Source: Herpomyces periplanetae
Lineage: Eukaryota > Ascomycota > Laboulbeniomycetes > Herpomycetales > Herpomycetaceae
Assembly: GCA_009733715.1 (NCBI GenBank)
Contig: WMKJ01000075.1
Span: 1-64,000, forward strand
Length of the DNA: 64,000 nucleotides
Direction: 5' to 3'
Shown piece by piece: positions 1 to 10,561 of this stretch (positions within the stretch are counted from its first letter, which is position 1; every line of letters starts with the position of its first letter). Position numbers and translations under genes: made by a program. The notes below the pieces were generated by a model, which was not told the origin of the DNA, did not search any database, and saw only the letters and a program-made list of their open reading frames with translations.

Positions 1-394
1 TAGTCACCTGAGGAGATTATTTTTAACTGGAAAGAAATTATTGGGGAGGGAGTTTGGAGGAGGGCCGGGATAGTTGTGCTGGCTGACTGGCTGGGTAGAT
101 GATGAGTTGAGGAGACAGTGAAATGATTGGGTAACGGATTGAAGTATATACGATTTGACGGACAGAAGTTATGTCGGCATCCAGTGCGGTAGACGATTTG
201 GGTTGTATTTTATTGTAGGTAGAATAGAATTAGAAGGATTGTACGATAGGTGAAATGGGGTGTTCATTATCATGATGATTGAAGAATAATGGACTATTAT
301 TTACTATATGCATTCCCCTGGGACATGAAATACACAGTACCTTGCTGCTGAGGCAATATAGAATTAGCTCCTTTTCAACTTGATATGTCCGTAA

Positions 395-482
395 CTGGTG
401 CTGCTGGTGCTGGTGCTGGTGCCGGTGCCGGTGCCGCTGTCGTTGTCGCTGCCACTGCCACTGCCACTGCCACTGTCACTAC
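395..482. repeat. Imperfect trinucleotide/hexanucleotide tandem repeat
   Basis: The stretch reads as imperfect GCTGGT, GCCGGT and GCCACT hexamers in series, about 88 bp in all. It resembles in style the larger minisatellite between the two PacC-like genes at 5578-5960. No host gene can be assigned to it. Confidence 0.75.
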
Positions 483-2355
483 TACCATGTCCACGATTTA
501 ATCGATAATTAGTACCAAATAAAGTAGACACCCTGGAGAAAGGTATATGTATTTCCAATGGGGTTCGAGAAGGTAATGGAGTATGAGCTTAACTGAACCT
601 TTAGGCATACTCATAACAAATTTTCATACTAACCCAAGAGTTTGGGTGGGTATACGCACCCTATCACTAAATAGTTTTAAGTATATTTAATAGAGTATTC
701 GCTTACAGAAGTCAAGTATATTTTATTTTCTTAATACTAACATTTACCATTTTCACATGTATTCATTTTCCCCGCTATTCCGCTAATCTTTTTTGGTAAT
801 TCCAGTGCCGACCTGCATTTATACATTCAAGTCACATGATGAATCCCGATATAAACTCAGGTGGATGGAAGGATGATAATGTAATATAGAGAAATTGTTT
901 TACAGGGTAGAGGGAAATATTGAGAGGTATTGGTATTGGTGTTGGTATTGTATGGACAGAAGTGGGAAAAGTAGGTGTGGATTCTAGGTGTTAATTGATG
1001 AAAGCATAGGTTAAGAGATGCTTCTAAAGATTTTAGTGTACTGTGTATATAAAAATCATTGTGAATTATACTATATATAGTCACCCAAAGACAACCTTAA
1101 AAACTAATATACAGTAGAGGGGAATTTTTCGGATATGATCACGATTTAGTTTCAGATGATACAAATAATTTAGTAGAATTTATAATACAAATTGATTGAC
1201 ATTGGAAATTTTGGTATATCAATTTTTAATTAGTAGTAAAGTAACCTTTTCTACAAAACAGTAAATAAATGTAACAAAATTCTCTAACTTGTACCATATC
1301 ATAGTATACTACACCGCTCTATCCCCTTGTATACATTTTTCACACTTCACTATACCGTGTATTTCATGCTACTAGACCAGTCACAGGTTTGGCTTAGTAA
1401 TTGTGAATCACGTGCAAGAATAGACGGGCGTGCGAGATGGGGGGATTTGATTGAAAATGGAGATTAAATGGTCGACGAATTGACGACGAGGTTAACGAGT
1501 GAGTGGGTGAGGGAATTCGGACGATATAGATACGGATATAATTGGTGTATTGGTAAATTGTTTAATGATTCTATGTGCTTTAATGTCCGAGTAACGTAGC
1601 TTCGAGTCATGGTAAGATTGATGAGAGTAAGTTAGATTTACCATTTCTCCTTTTTCCCGTGAACCATGCAGATATTCGTCGGGCCGTTTTTACATTCTAA
1701 TGTCATCAAGATAAAATTTCTACCGATTTGTTCACTTATTCAGTTAAGTTTGATATTTTATCCGCTGTAAGCATATTTAAGTAAATTCTATGGGTAGATT
1801 ACACACTTAAATTATTGTAGCAAGATTATGATTAAGATGAATTAAGTCTTCCAGTACAGCAATGTCTCTTAGCTAAATACCCTTACAAATAAAGTTTGTA
1901 CATGCACAGTTAAGATCATGAAAGATGTTACACACAACTTCCCTTCCTCACATTCATCACTATGTTAAAAGTGAGATTTTTCAAGCGCGGTTAGCACGCA
2001 TTTACTATTGAAAAATATTAATATCACGTATTTCATATACGTGGGAAAAACTTGCTGGTAAATTATATCGGCATACATTTTACGTAATACAACCACTGGG
2101 TGTCGATTACGTCAAACCCTTGCCACAAGCACGTGGGTAATTATTGAGGAGAAGGAATTTTGGTGACATTCACAGTTATAGTGAACACATACACTGAGTA
2201 CACGTTGAAATATGGAGTTTCAGGGTATGTATGTGTTGGGAAGAATTTTACTAGAAATAAAACAATTAGAAGTTACAAAAAGTGGCAACAAGTACTTTCA
2301 AGTGTATACGCATTCACACACGTGTATGTTTATGTAACTCTATGAAAGAATTATA

Positions 2356-2406
2356 GTATACGCATACGCACGTGCACATGTTAACGTATACGTATACGTA
2401 TACGTT
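2356..2406. repeat. Alternating purine-pyrimidine tract
   Basis: About 50 bp of almost strictly alternating purine and pyrimidine, with repeated TACGTA/GTATAC palindromes and an internal CACGTG. It is one of about ten such tracts scattered over non-coding parts of the window. Confidence 0.7.
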
Positions 2407-3292
2407 TACTAAGTGAAAGGTAGATTGTACTATGAGCTAGTTGGATCGGCGATAGGCAGATTATCACTGAATAAATTTACTTGTTCTCAACTGGTTCAAT
2501 TCAAATTTTCATATAACCTCATACATACATAGTCTAATAATTAATTTATACTTTCGTTACATTTATTCGTTCCATTCAAACTCGACATACCCCCAAGACT
2601 TTTCCCATTTTAGTCACGTGATCCCCTATTGTAATTGAATTAAGAGATTTTCCCCAGAGTGTGGCACATGCGGCACGTGATGGGGTAGTACGGGCCAAGG
2701 AAGGTGTGGCGGAGCTTGAGGTGGGTGGCTTGGGGAGATGATTTTGGCTCAAAAGTAGAGTGGTGATGATGAATATTTGGATTCAAGGGAAATAATGTTG
2801 GGATATTTCACCTTCCACTACCCTAAGGATAAGTTTATATGATTATTGTGAAATGATCAGTTGATTTAAACGTGTCTAAACAGGTATGTGTAAACCCCAC
2901 GTATATAATAATCTTTTAGAGATTTGAAAGTTTGTCGGTAGTTTAACGTAGAAGCTAACATAAAATTCGATGTAAGGAAAAATTTATAGAGATTTAATGT
3001 ATTTAAGCAATATTATTAAAATAGGGTAAGAGAAGTTGTTGATGGTACAGGATTAGCTTATATTCCTTCAAGCTACATAGGTGGAAGGACAAACGATATG
3101 AAATATTTGTTGGATGGCAGATTAAATATGGGGTAATCATTACGGAGAATTTAGATGTTGAGAGGGAAGAATGATAGACAGTGTTAGGGAGTAATTGAGA
3201 GAATAATTGAACAGGCTACGAATATTTATACGTAGAGTAGTAGTTGGTTGGTGGGAAGGATAAAATGTGAAATTGAATGAAGTCTGAACAAA

Positions 3293-5175
3293 TTATCTAG
3301 CAGTAACAGAATCACCGAGTAGATCACTAAGAGCCTCTAATACCGCACGATGACGGATTTCGAATGGTTCATCGGGCAAATTGGAAACGGAATCCTTTGG
3401 AGATCGAAGGGCGATATTATGGGAAGATTCAGCCGTGTTATTGTCGGGAAGGTTGTCAATGGCTGGTGTAGAAAGTTTATCTGAGGGATTGAATAACGGA
3501 GAGGGTATAGAGATGGGATTGGAATTGACAGAGTCTTCCGGATGAGGAAACGGGGAACTAGCTGCAGCCATGAAAGGGATCGTGCAAGCGGTGGTGGTTA
3601 AGGATGATTGTTCCTTAAGGGTAGTATTAACTAGCGAAAGACAAGGTTTAACGGTTTCATTGGAGGAAGGGATTTTAGTTAAAGTTGAAGTATCAGGAGA
3701 AATGGGCAAGGCATGGGGGGTTGAGGAGGAGGAGGAGGAGGAGGAAGACGATTGTTTAACGCTAGAGTAATAATTGGTGGCCGAAGTAGCGATTTGTCGA
3801 AGATCTTGAAAAGATTCAGTTAGAAGGGAAATATATATTGGAGAGGGGGATAAGTGAGCATGAGGGAAATGGGAATTGGGCGAAGAAGAAAGTTTCTTTG
3901 AAGGGGAAAGTTGCACAGGTGAAACTGGGGGAAGTTAAGGAGAATAATGAGTTAAATAAGGGAGTAGTACGAGGCGAGGCAATGGGATGGGATTGGAGAA
4001 GTAGAAGAAAAGGTATACACCTACGTTTTGAAGCTTTAGAATTTGGGGCGACAGGGGATAGTAATTTATCGCTTGATACGGGAGATGAATTGGCCAAAGG
4101 GGGAACGGTAGGTTGATCGGTGGTAGGGGTATGGGTTCGCAAATGTTTCTTCATATCTTGGGGTCGTTTAAAAGCCCGTAAACATAGTTCACATTTGTAT
4201 GGTTTAAGTGGTATATGAACGCGAACGTGAGATGTGATGTGATCTCGTTTTAGAGTTGTGATGCGACATGTCGCCCAGTGACATGTTAGGGTTAGATTAT
4301 TAGTACTTTTACGACCAATGTGTAGTTTACACACATGCTCCTAGTAGTTCAATGATAAAGTTAGGCTGATATTCGGATAAAAGAGGTTGAAGAATGGATA
4401 AATTTGTTATATTTTTAGAGGTAGGAGTACAAGTAGAAGGGTGATTGAATGGGGGATAGATATGAAAAGGAAGAAATAGAGGGATGGAAATGGGTAGAGA
4501 GAGGGTAAGAGAAGGGGAAATGGAAATGAAAATGTTAATGCGTACATAAAGTTGTGCAGCAGAGGGAAAACAGTCTCCGCAACCTAACCACTGACATATT
4601 AGCGTTTCGGATAGGTTAGCAAAGGGATTTGAAGTTAATGGGGAGGTGTGGGAAAGACGAAGAGGTGATAAGTTTGAAGGGATAGATGATGTGATGAATT
4701 GTGATAGAAAGGGAGGAGAAGGTTGATGGTTTAAGGTAGAATGAGGAGGTGTGTAAGAAGAGATGGATGAAGAGGTAGAAAGAAGGGAAATATTCGAGTT
4801 TTGTTTGGGGATTGAAGGGGAAGAGATGGGATATTCTTTGGAAGGGTTAGTATGAGGAATTGAGTAATTATCTGATAGTGAAAGAGGTGCATTAGTAGAG
4901 ATGGTAGAAGGTGATTTTTTGCGAAGGGGAATATCATGAATATTTGAGATGACGCCGGCGTCAGTTTGAGACGATGAATTTAAAGAAGAGCAAGAAGTGT
5001 GAGCAGGAGGTGAGGTGGAACATGCGGGTGATATTGAAGAGGACGTAGAAGCGCAAACTGCTGCGATTACACGATCTAGAGCTGAGCAAGAAGGGGAGGA
5101 CGAAGGAGAGGAAGAAATCGGAGATAAGCAATTAGCAAGAGGGAGGATATTTGAGGGGGAATAGGACGATGTCAT
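3293..5175 (-). CDS. pacC: PacC/Rim101-like C2H2 transcription factor, short copy
   Basis: Three exons on the minus strand: 5175-4546, 4340-4025 and 3804-3293, giving 485 residues. The zinc fingers are typical of PacC/Rim101, the ambient-pH regulator that binds GCCARG sites. Finger 1 uses C194, C199, H212 and H217 and is split by intron 1; finger 2 uses C230, C235, H248, H252 with the signature [12 protein letters not shown]; finger 3 uses C260, C263, H276, H280. The N-terminus is Ser/Pro-rich. The ATG at 5175 is the first in frame. Intron 1 (205 bp, phase 0) and intron 2 (220 bp, phase 1; donor chosen by matching the phase of the paralogue) fall at the same places as in the head-to-head copy at 6737-9069. 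After the shared LRQIA-SAT-Y block the protein ends within about 150 residues, so it lacks the long tail of its partner. The intron 2 donor is the least certain point. Confidence 0.85.
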
Positions 5176-5577
5176 GATTTGCGAGGATGGGTGCAACTGT
5201 GAACCGCTGAGACGCTGAACTAGAGAACAAGAGAACAAGAGGATATGTGGATGGGAGGGCCGGAGAACAAGTGGACCAGACAATAGGGGAAGAGGTGAAC
5301 CGGTGTATACAAGGAAACTTTTGCGCCGGGGAGAGTATTGGGAGGAGGGACATGAAGGTGGATTAGATGGTGTGATAACTGGGGAAAATGGATAGGGAAT
5401 AGAAGGTTAGGGATTAGTTGAATCGTCAAAGGGAAAATGTGGGTGCGTAGATTATGGATTTATCAAAGATTAGCTATTTGGCATTGAAGGAATGGAGGAG
5501 ATGGAGTAGTGGATGGGGGGGAGAGGGAAAAGAGAAGAAGGTGATAGAAATGGAGATGTTGGATTTGGGATGGATAA

Positions 5578-5960
5578 TGTTGTTGTAGTTGTAGTCGTAG
5601 TCGTTGTTGTAGTGGTAGTGGTAGTGGTAGTGGTAGTGGTAGTGGTAGTCGTAGTCGTAGTCGTAGTCGTTGTCGTTGTCGTAGTCGTTGTCGTTGTCGC
5701 TATCGCTGTAGTTGTAGTTGTCGGTTTTGCTTGCGGGTTCGCTTTCGGTTTTGCTTTCGGTTTTGCTTTCGGGATCGCTTTCGGGATCGCATCCGTTCTC
5801 GCTTTCGGGCTCGCTTCCGTTCTACCTTCCGTTCTCGCTTCCGTTCTACCTTCCGTTCTCGCTTCCGTTCTACCTTCCGTTCTCGCTTCCGTTCTACCTT
5901 CCGTTCTCCCTTCCGTTCTCCCCTCCGTTCTTCCTTCCGTTCTCGATTTCGCAGGCGCCG
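5578..5960. repeat. Two-part minisatellite in the divergent PacC promoter
   Basis: The first part (about 5578-5715) is a run of GTAGTG, GTAGTC and GTTGTC hexamers. The second (about 5720-5960) begins with imperfect GCTTTCGGTTTT-like 12-mers. It passes into about four copies of a 24-bp unit made of two 12-bp halves, GCTTCCGTTCTA and CCTTCCGTTCTC. Because periods are multiples of three, several frames stay open and translate as poly-Val or Arg-rich nonsense. Confidence 0.85.
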
Positions 5961-5977
5961 CCGCCCAAAAGAAACTT

Positions 5978-5983
5978 CACGTG
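5978..5983. promoter_or_regulatory. CACGTG E-box near the midpoint of the PacC pair
   Basis: The palindrome lies within TTCACGTGACA, 802 bp from the left start codon and 753 bp from the right one. It follows the minisatellite directly. CACGTG is the core bound by fungal bHLH factors of the Cbf1/Pho4 type; which factor acts here is not known. Confidence 0.55.
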
Positions 5984-6419
5984 ACACTGTATTGATGCGC
6001 CCGAGCCGAAGTGCCCAAGGCGGTTTGCGCTCCAAGTCTCGATTTATCGTCCTCATATCTAAATTTACACTATCCTTTCAAGTTTATATCATTTCCTATA
6101 TACCCTTCTACCCACCATCCAAACTATATCATACACCTAACATGTCTATAGCGCCCTAGCCTTTACAGTAAAATCATCATCCATATACGCCCATCACCAA
6201 TTATTCACAGTTTATCACCGTCCAACATGTAAATTATAACCCCCGCACACTAGCATCCATAATACCATAATTTTTGCCATCAAATTAAACCATCTACTAC
6301 ACTTCATCAAATTCCAATTCCAAATCATGGCAAATCACTACAAATCGTTCCAAACTTCTCGGACCGCCTAAACCGCCTGAACCGCCCGATCACCCCGACC
6401 CCCGAACCCGCCGGCATCT

Positions 6420-6425
6420 CACGTG
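6420..6425. promoter_or_regulatory. CACGTG E-box upstream of the right PacC-like gene
   Basis: Sequence TCTCACGTGACAT, 311 bp upstream of the start codon at 6737. It repeats the TCACGTGAC context seen at 5978, 50202 and 59519. Confidence 0.5.
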
Positions 6426-6736
6426 ACATACGAACCGAAGGAGAGTCATGTGACCTGGTTTCGTGCACAAAACGCGCGAAATTCTCGAGATTTTCAAAAG
6501 AATTTGTAGAATTGGATTCTTCCACAAGGAATTTTACATTGACATAAAATGGCATTTTACTCATAATATTTCGCAAAATATTAAAGTTTCAATGCTATCA
6601 ATTCATTTGATAAATTTTAATACCAACAAATATTGTATTTTCATGCCCGCACACATTCTTCTTATACTCTTTTCTCCACCTACACAATTGCTAAAATTCA
6701 CCCTCCCTTTCTATCATATTAATCACCACTTTATTT

Positions 6737-9069
6737 ATGACCACTTCTCTATTAAATACCAAATCCAATTTTGTTAACACTTCAAATTTATCCAGATTAT
6801 ATGGAAATTCTTCCTCCCTGCTCATGACAGTTTCCGAAGAGTTAACCGATTCGTCCATGTTTACACTAAATACGCTTTCAAACTCTTCCGAAAACGTGTG
6901 TTCTACAAAACTTTCTCTATCCTCGTTAAATCGTGAATCTAGACCTCAGGAAACCTTTCCAAAACATCCTTCATCCACCCCTACCCTTACAAAATCAAGC
7001 ATTCCCGATAGTGCAACATTAACGTCTTCAACAAACTCCCCGCTAGGGCGCCTTGCTTGTCAATGGCTAAATTGTACCGAACACTGTACATCTCCCGCTC
7101 AACTCTACGTACGGTTTCTTTGATATTTACCTAAACTTAAACATTTGGATTATTTATTACTGACGCCATTTAATTCTTCATTTACCCTCTTCTGATTCGT
7201 TTAATTTTACCAATTAATTTAGGATCATGTGTGCAGATCACATATCGGTCGCAAAAGTACAAATAATCTTAACCTTACATGTCAATGGGCTAGCTGTCGA
7301 ACTTCAACGTTGAAGCGTGATCATATCACGTCTCACGTACGTGTCCACGTTCCCTTAAAGCCTCACAAGTGTGAAAGCTGTGCAAAAGCATTTAAACGTC
7401 CCCAAGATTTGAAAAAACATTTGAAAACTCACGCCGATACTTTACCGACTTTTTCCTCTACCTCATCGCCTCAAAATCCCCCTCGTAAATCCCTTTCGTC
7501 CCACCGCCAATTTTCCAAAGGTAGCCCTTCCAACAAAGTTACTCAAACTAATCGCTTTTGTCCGTTCAATCGTACTGCTAATTACCACTTGCTTAACCCA
7601 AATTTTCCTACACTTTTGCCTCTATATTCATCACCCTTCACTTCTTATCTCCCTTTGAAATTTTCATGCGTGTAACAATTCCTTCTTTTTTCTCAACTCG
7701 TTCATCTTCCCCTCCCCATTTTTTAAATCTCCATTTCACCGGTATAATAAGCTAATCTCTTCTTCTTATAGTCTTGACAAATCTTAGACAAATTGCCGCC
7801 TCAGCTACTGATTATTGCGGTAGTGTATCCGATAATGCTAAACCTTTTGATGAACCAAATAACGTACCGTCAATTCCCTCAACTTCTCTCGACAATCCGG
7901 ATCATATTAAACATGACCCAACAACTATTTACCCTGAATCCTCCTCTTTCGACAAGGACAATCTTTCTCATGATACATCTTCTTCAATTTGTACATTATT
8001 TAATGTTCCATCCAAATCCGCCGGACCCTGTAAGGCTATGGAAGCCTTGATCAAATTTTTGTCCGGCATAAAAAATTCTAATATCTGTTCAACTGATCAT
8101 AACGATAGTTCATTATCACCACCTTCATCTCATGTTCACCAATGCTCTGCTGAAACGGACAATCCTTTTTTTTCTCACGCTCTACCTGACTTGACGTATA
8201 TATCCACAGAAATCCAAAACATTGTATCCAAGGAAGAGTTGCTCGTCATCGAAGGAATTTTAACTGATTACGTCGATATGATAATGTCGGGAAAGTTAGC
8301 TATGAATAAACCCAAATTTTCCAAGTGTACGGAATCTGACCTTTCTGCATTGCTATCCAAATCTGCTCCCTCCCCTTCATCATCTTTGGCATCTTCTTTA
8401 TCTTCGACCTCATTATCGTCATCCTGGTCTTCATCTGTCAATCATCCCGTGAAAGTAAAGGGAAACCTACCCTCCCAAGTCGGTTCAGCTGTCCTAACAC
8501 CATTGCTTCTTCATACAAACCTTAAAGATAATGTTAATCAGGATAACCAGATCCATACAGACAATTCTCCTATCTCTAATTTTTTAGTGAGAAATTCTTG
8601 GGATATCTTCAATCAATCTCATCGTGAAAATGTCACTACCCATGATGATTGTGTTGAAATATTTGATCAATCAAATAAATCATTTTGCCCCCATCGAGAA
8701 AATGATGATGTAGTGGAAAAGACTTATCCAATTGATAATACAATTGACCCATTGCTGTGTGCAGAAGAGTGCCATATAGACAAAGGAAATCTTGACCTTG
8801 TGAAGCCGTTGGTATTAATTGAACAATCCGATTCCAAAAATTCAGTTAAAATCCCGTTAATTTCATCTACCGTCAAAGTTATTCAATCGATAAAATTGCT
8901 CGTTCGTGAACGTTTAACGGCCCTAGACGCTGAATGTCAAAAAATTCTCCAATGCGTGAATACACAAGTACAAAGTTGTGCGCAGCATGGACAATGTGAT
9001 GATGATAATCATAACGGTAACAGTATCGACAACAATAATTCGATTGAATCAACTTTCTATTCCGACTAA
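6737..9069 (+). CDS. pacC: PacC/Rim101-like C2H2 transcription factor, long copy
   Basis: Three exons, 6737-7108, 7223-7520 and 7772-9069, encode 655 residues. Fingers are C108/C113/H126/H131 (split by intron 1 exactly between LY and DHVC), C144/C149/H162/H166 and C174/C177/H190/H194. The linker [13 protein letters not shown] and the block PLKPHKC are diagnostic of the PacC/Rim101 family, which activates alkaline-responsive genes after proteolytic removal of a C-terminal inhibitory region. Exon 3 carries the [11 protein letters not shown] block shared with the left copy and then about 400 residues of Ser/Asp/Asn-rich sequence with a hydrophobic segment near the end. Intron 1 is 114 bp (phase 0) and intron 2 is 251 bp (phase 1). 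The length fits full-length PacC proteins, so I take this as the canonical copy. Family assignment is firm; the intron 2 donor is inferred. Confidence 0.87.
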
Positions 9070-9394
9070 ATCCTCCAAACTTACATGACCAAATATATCT
9101 CCCGGTTTATTCCATCGTAATCATCCGTTTGTTTCTCGTATCGTATACGTTGTATCTTTTACTTCTTTTGGATACCTTTTTCCCTTACCGTCACCACTTC
9201 AATTGTCCATTTCCATCTACTAAACTCGTCCTTTTCACTTTGTTGAAAATTTACCTTATAATGTTCATTCGGTTTAAGCTTATATCAGTCACACCGTATT
9301 CTGCTATGCCAATGGGAAAAACTAAGTTTCATTCAACGTGAAATTATCACAAAATGTCGGCGGTGAAGCTAATCTGATTTTCTAGTTCTGTAAT
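9070..9394. other. Convergent 3' spacer, no gene seen
   Basis: A 325-bp AT-rich spacer between the stop codon of the long PacC-like gene and the stop codon of RPS12 on the other strand. Presumably it holds both 3' UTRs. Frames in it do not resemble proteins. Confidence 0.6.
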
Positions 9395-10049
9395 TCATCC
9401 TACCGTTGATCGATTTTTCAGGTAGTCCATGATCACGGATCTTTCAATACTCTCTTCTCCCCATCCCCTTACTACGACACATGAACATTTGACAACCTTT
9501 TTAGTATTTCCCTCCCTATCAACTTGACCTGTTGAATCGTGTTACCATGAATAATTCATCCATTCAATTGTGTGCATGAAAATATCCTTTCAAAGTAAAG
9601 TAATAGCTCATCATTGTCGTAACTTACATAGTCCCGCCATTTCCCCCAATTGAACTCCATCCGACACCTTCATCAAGGGAATATTATTCTCTTTGCAGAG
9701 TGCACAGACCAATTTTTTGTACGCATCCTCATCGCATCCGTCGTTCAATATACAAATATGCGCTTCCTCACGATCCAAAGCCTTGCAGCATTCTCGTAAT
9801 CCCCTAACTAAACCATCGTGAATTAACGCTATTTTTAAGGCTCCTTTTAACGCATCTGTAATCGGCATTTGACCCTTTGGTGTATCATTAGAAACTTCAA
9901 CATCTCCAGTTTCTTCATTACTATCGCTATGTTCACTTGAATGAACACTTTCTTCGTCCGACTAAATATATTTTGTTAGAATATACTATTCAAAAATAAT
10001 GTTTTCTTTCATCATGAAATCTTCAATTGACTTAATTTTTCCTCACCAT
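9395..10049 (-). CDS. RPS12: Ribosomal protein eS12 (RPS12)
   Basis: Three exons: 10049-10047 (just the ATG), 9961-9628 and 9528-9395; introns are 85 and 99 bp. The 156-residue product is the small-subunit ribosomal protein eS12. The N-terminus is acidic ([14 protein letters not shown], like yeast Rps12). The core contains [18 protein letters not shown] and [11 protein letters not shown], and the spliced end reads [19 protein letters not shown] followed by RGWGEES, matching the family C-terminus. The first intron follows the initiator codon directly. The exon 2/exon 3 junction splits the Cys codon TGT and restores the family sequence, which confirms the splice. The gene shares a 512-bp divergent promoter with PEX14. 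Expected to be highly and constitutively expressed. Confidence 0.95.
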
Positions 10050-10561
10050 ATTTCCTCCCTGTTTAACAAGATAATTTTAACTCCCAACTTTTAATATTTC
10101 TTCTAAACCTATTCCCGAAATAATTCTTTATCAAACCAAACCAAACCAATCCAATCCAATCCAAAAACTTCGCGGAAATTCCTCCCAATTTATTTTCCTC
10201 TTCGCTTAACCCATTTTCACGCCCAAATTTATCTTCTCCAAAAGTGTGCGCACCGCCACCCATTACTAAGCCCACTTCGCCACTCAGTCACGTGCTGATT
10301 CCTTTATAAACTCGATTTTTCGTGCCGAACGCGAAACTTTTTCTTTTCCTAAATTTTTTTCCATTTTTTGGCTGTTTAATCAATTTATTTCGTTGTGTAA
10401 AATCTTTGACAAATTATCTTGAAAATCTCTTGATTTGGTCTTTTTTAACTTGAACTTTGACTTATGGTCTTAACTTTCTCTTTAATTTCTCGTCCTCTCT
10501 TTTCCCTACTCTAATATATGCCGGTTCCACTCCCATTTATTTATCATTTTATCGTTTAATC
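10050..10561. promoter_or_regulatory. Bidirectional promoter RPS12/PEX14 with central CACGTG
   Basis: The start codons of RPS12 (minus) and PEX14 (plus) are 512 bp apart. A single CACGTG (10289-10294, in AGTCACGTGCT) lies 239 bp from one ATG and 267 bp from the other. An AAACC/AATCC pentamer repeat (10133-10167) lies on the RPS12 side, and a T-rich block lies on the PEX14 side near 10315-10450. Confidence 0.6.
10133..10167. repeat. Pentanucleotide repeat AAACC/AATCC
   Basis: Seven or so 5-bp units (AAACC then AATCC) lie in the upstream region of RPS12, probably in its 5' UTR or core promoter. On the RPS12 coding strand this reads GGATT and GGTTT repeats. Confidence 0.75.

Larger units (their letters stand above)
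1..3292. other. Gene-free stretch with simple repeats
   Basis: No reading frame here looks like a conserved protein on either strand. It contains a GCTGCC/GGTGCT-type trinucleotide repeat at about 395-482, an alternating purine-pyrimidine tract at 2356-2406 (GTATAC/CGTATA repeats), and several CACGTG palindromes at 1409, 2130, 2319, 2369, 2615 and 2674. It lies downstream of the left PacC-like gene. A 64-residue frame over the trinucleotide repeat (364-558, minus) is Ser/Gly/Thr repeat translation and is not called as a gene. Confidence 0.6.
5176..6736. promoter_or_regulatory. Divergent promoter between two PacC-like genes
   Basis: These 1561 bp separate the start codons of the two PacC-like genes. 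They hold a GTNGTN/12-24 bp minisatellite (5578-5960), then TCACGTGAC with its hexamer at 5978-5983, about 25 bp from the midpoint. A second TCACGTGAC has its hexamer at 6420-6425, and a CATGTGAC half-relative sits near 6447. Both flanks are pyrimidine-rich on the coding strand of the nearer gene. No exact GCCARG PacC site was seen here by eye, so direct autoregulation is not supported. Confidence 0.7.

Noticed and set aside
2694-2699. GCCAAG, a PacC-type site, downstream of the left PacC gene
   Set aside because: A single six-base match in 3' flanking DNA is expected by chance; no exact site was seen in the shared PacC promoter.
5513-6159. Several overlapping open frames (poly-Val, Arg-rich, Leu/Pro-rich)
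   Set aside because: They are translations of the minisatellite, open in several frames because repeat periods are multiples of three and lack stops; no conserved sequence.
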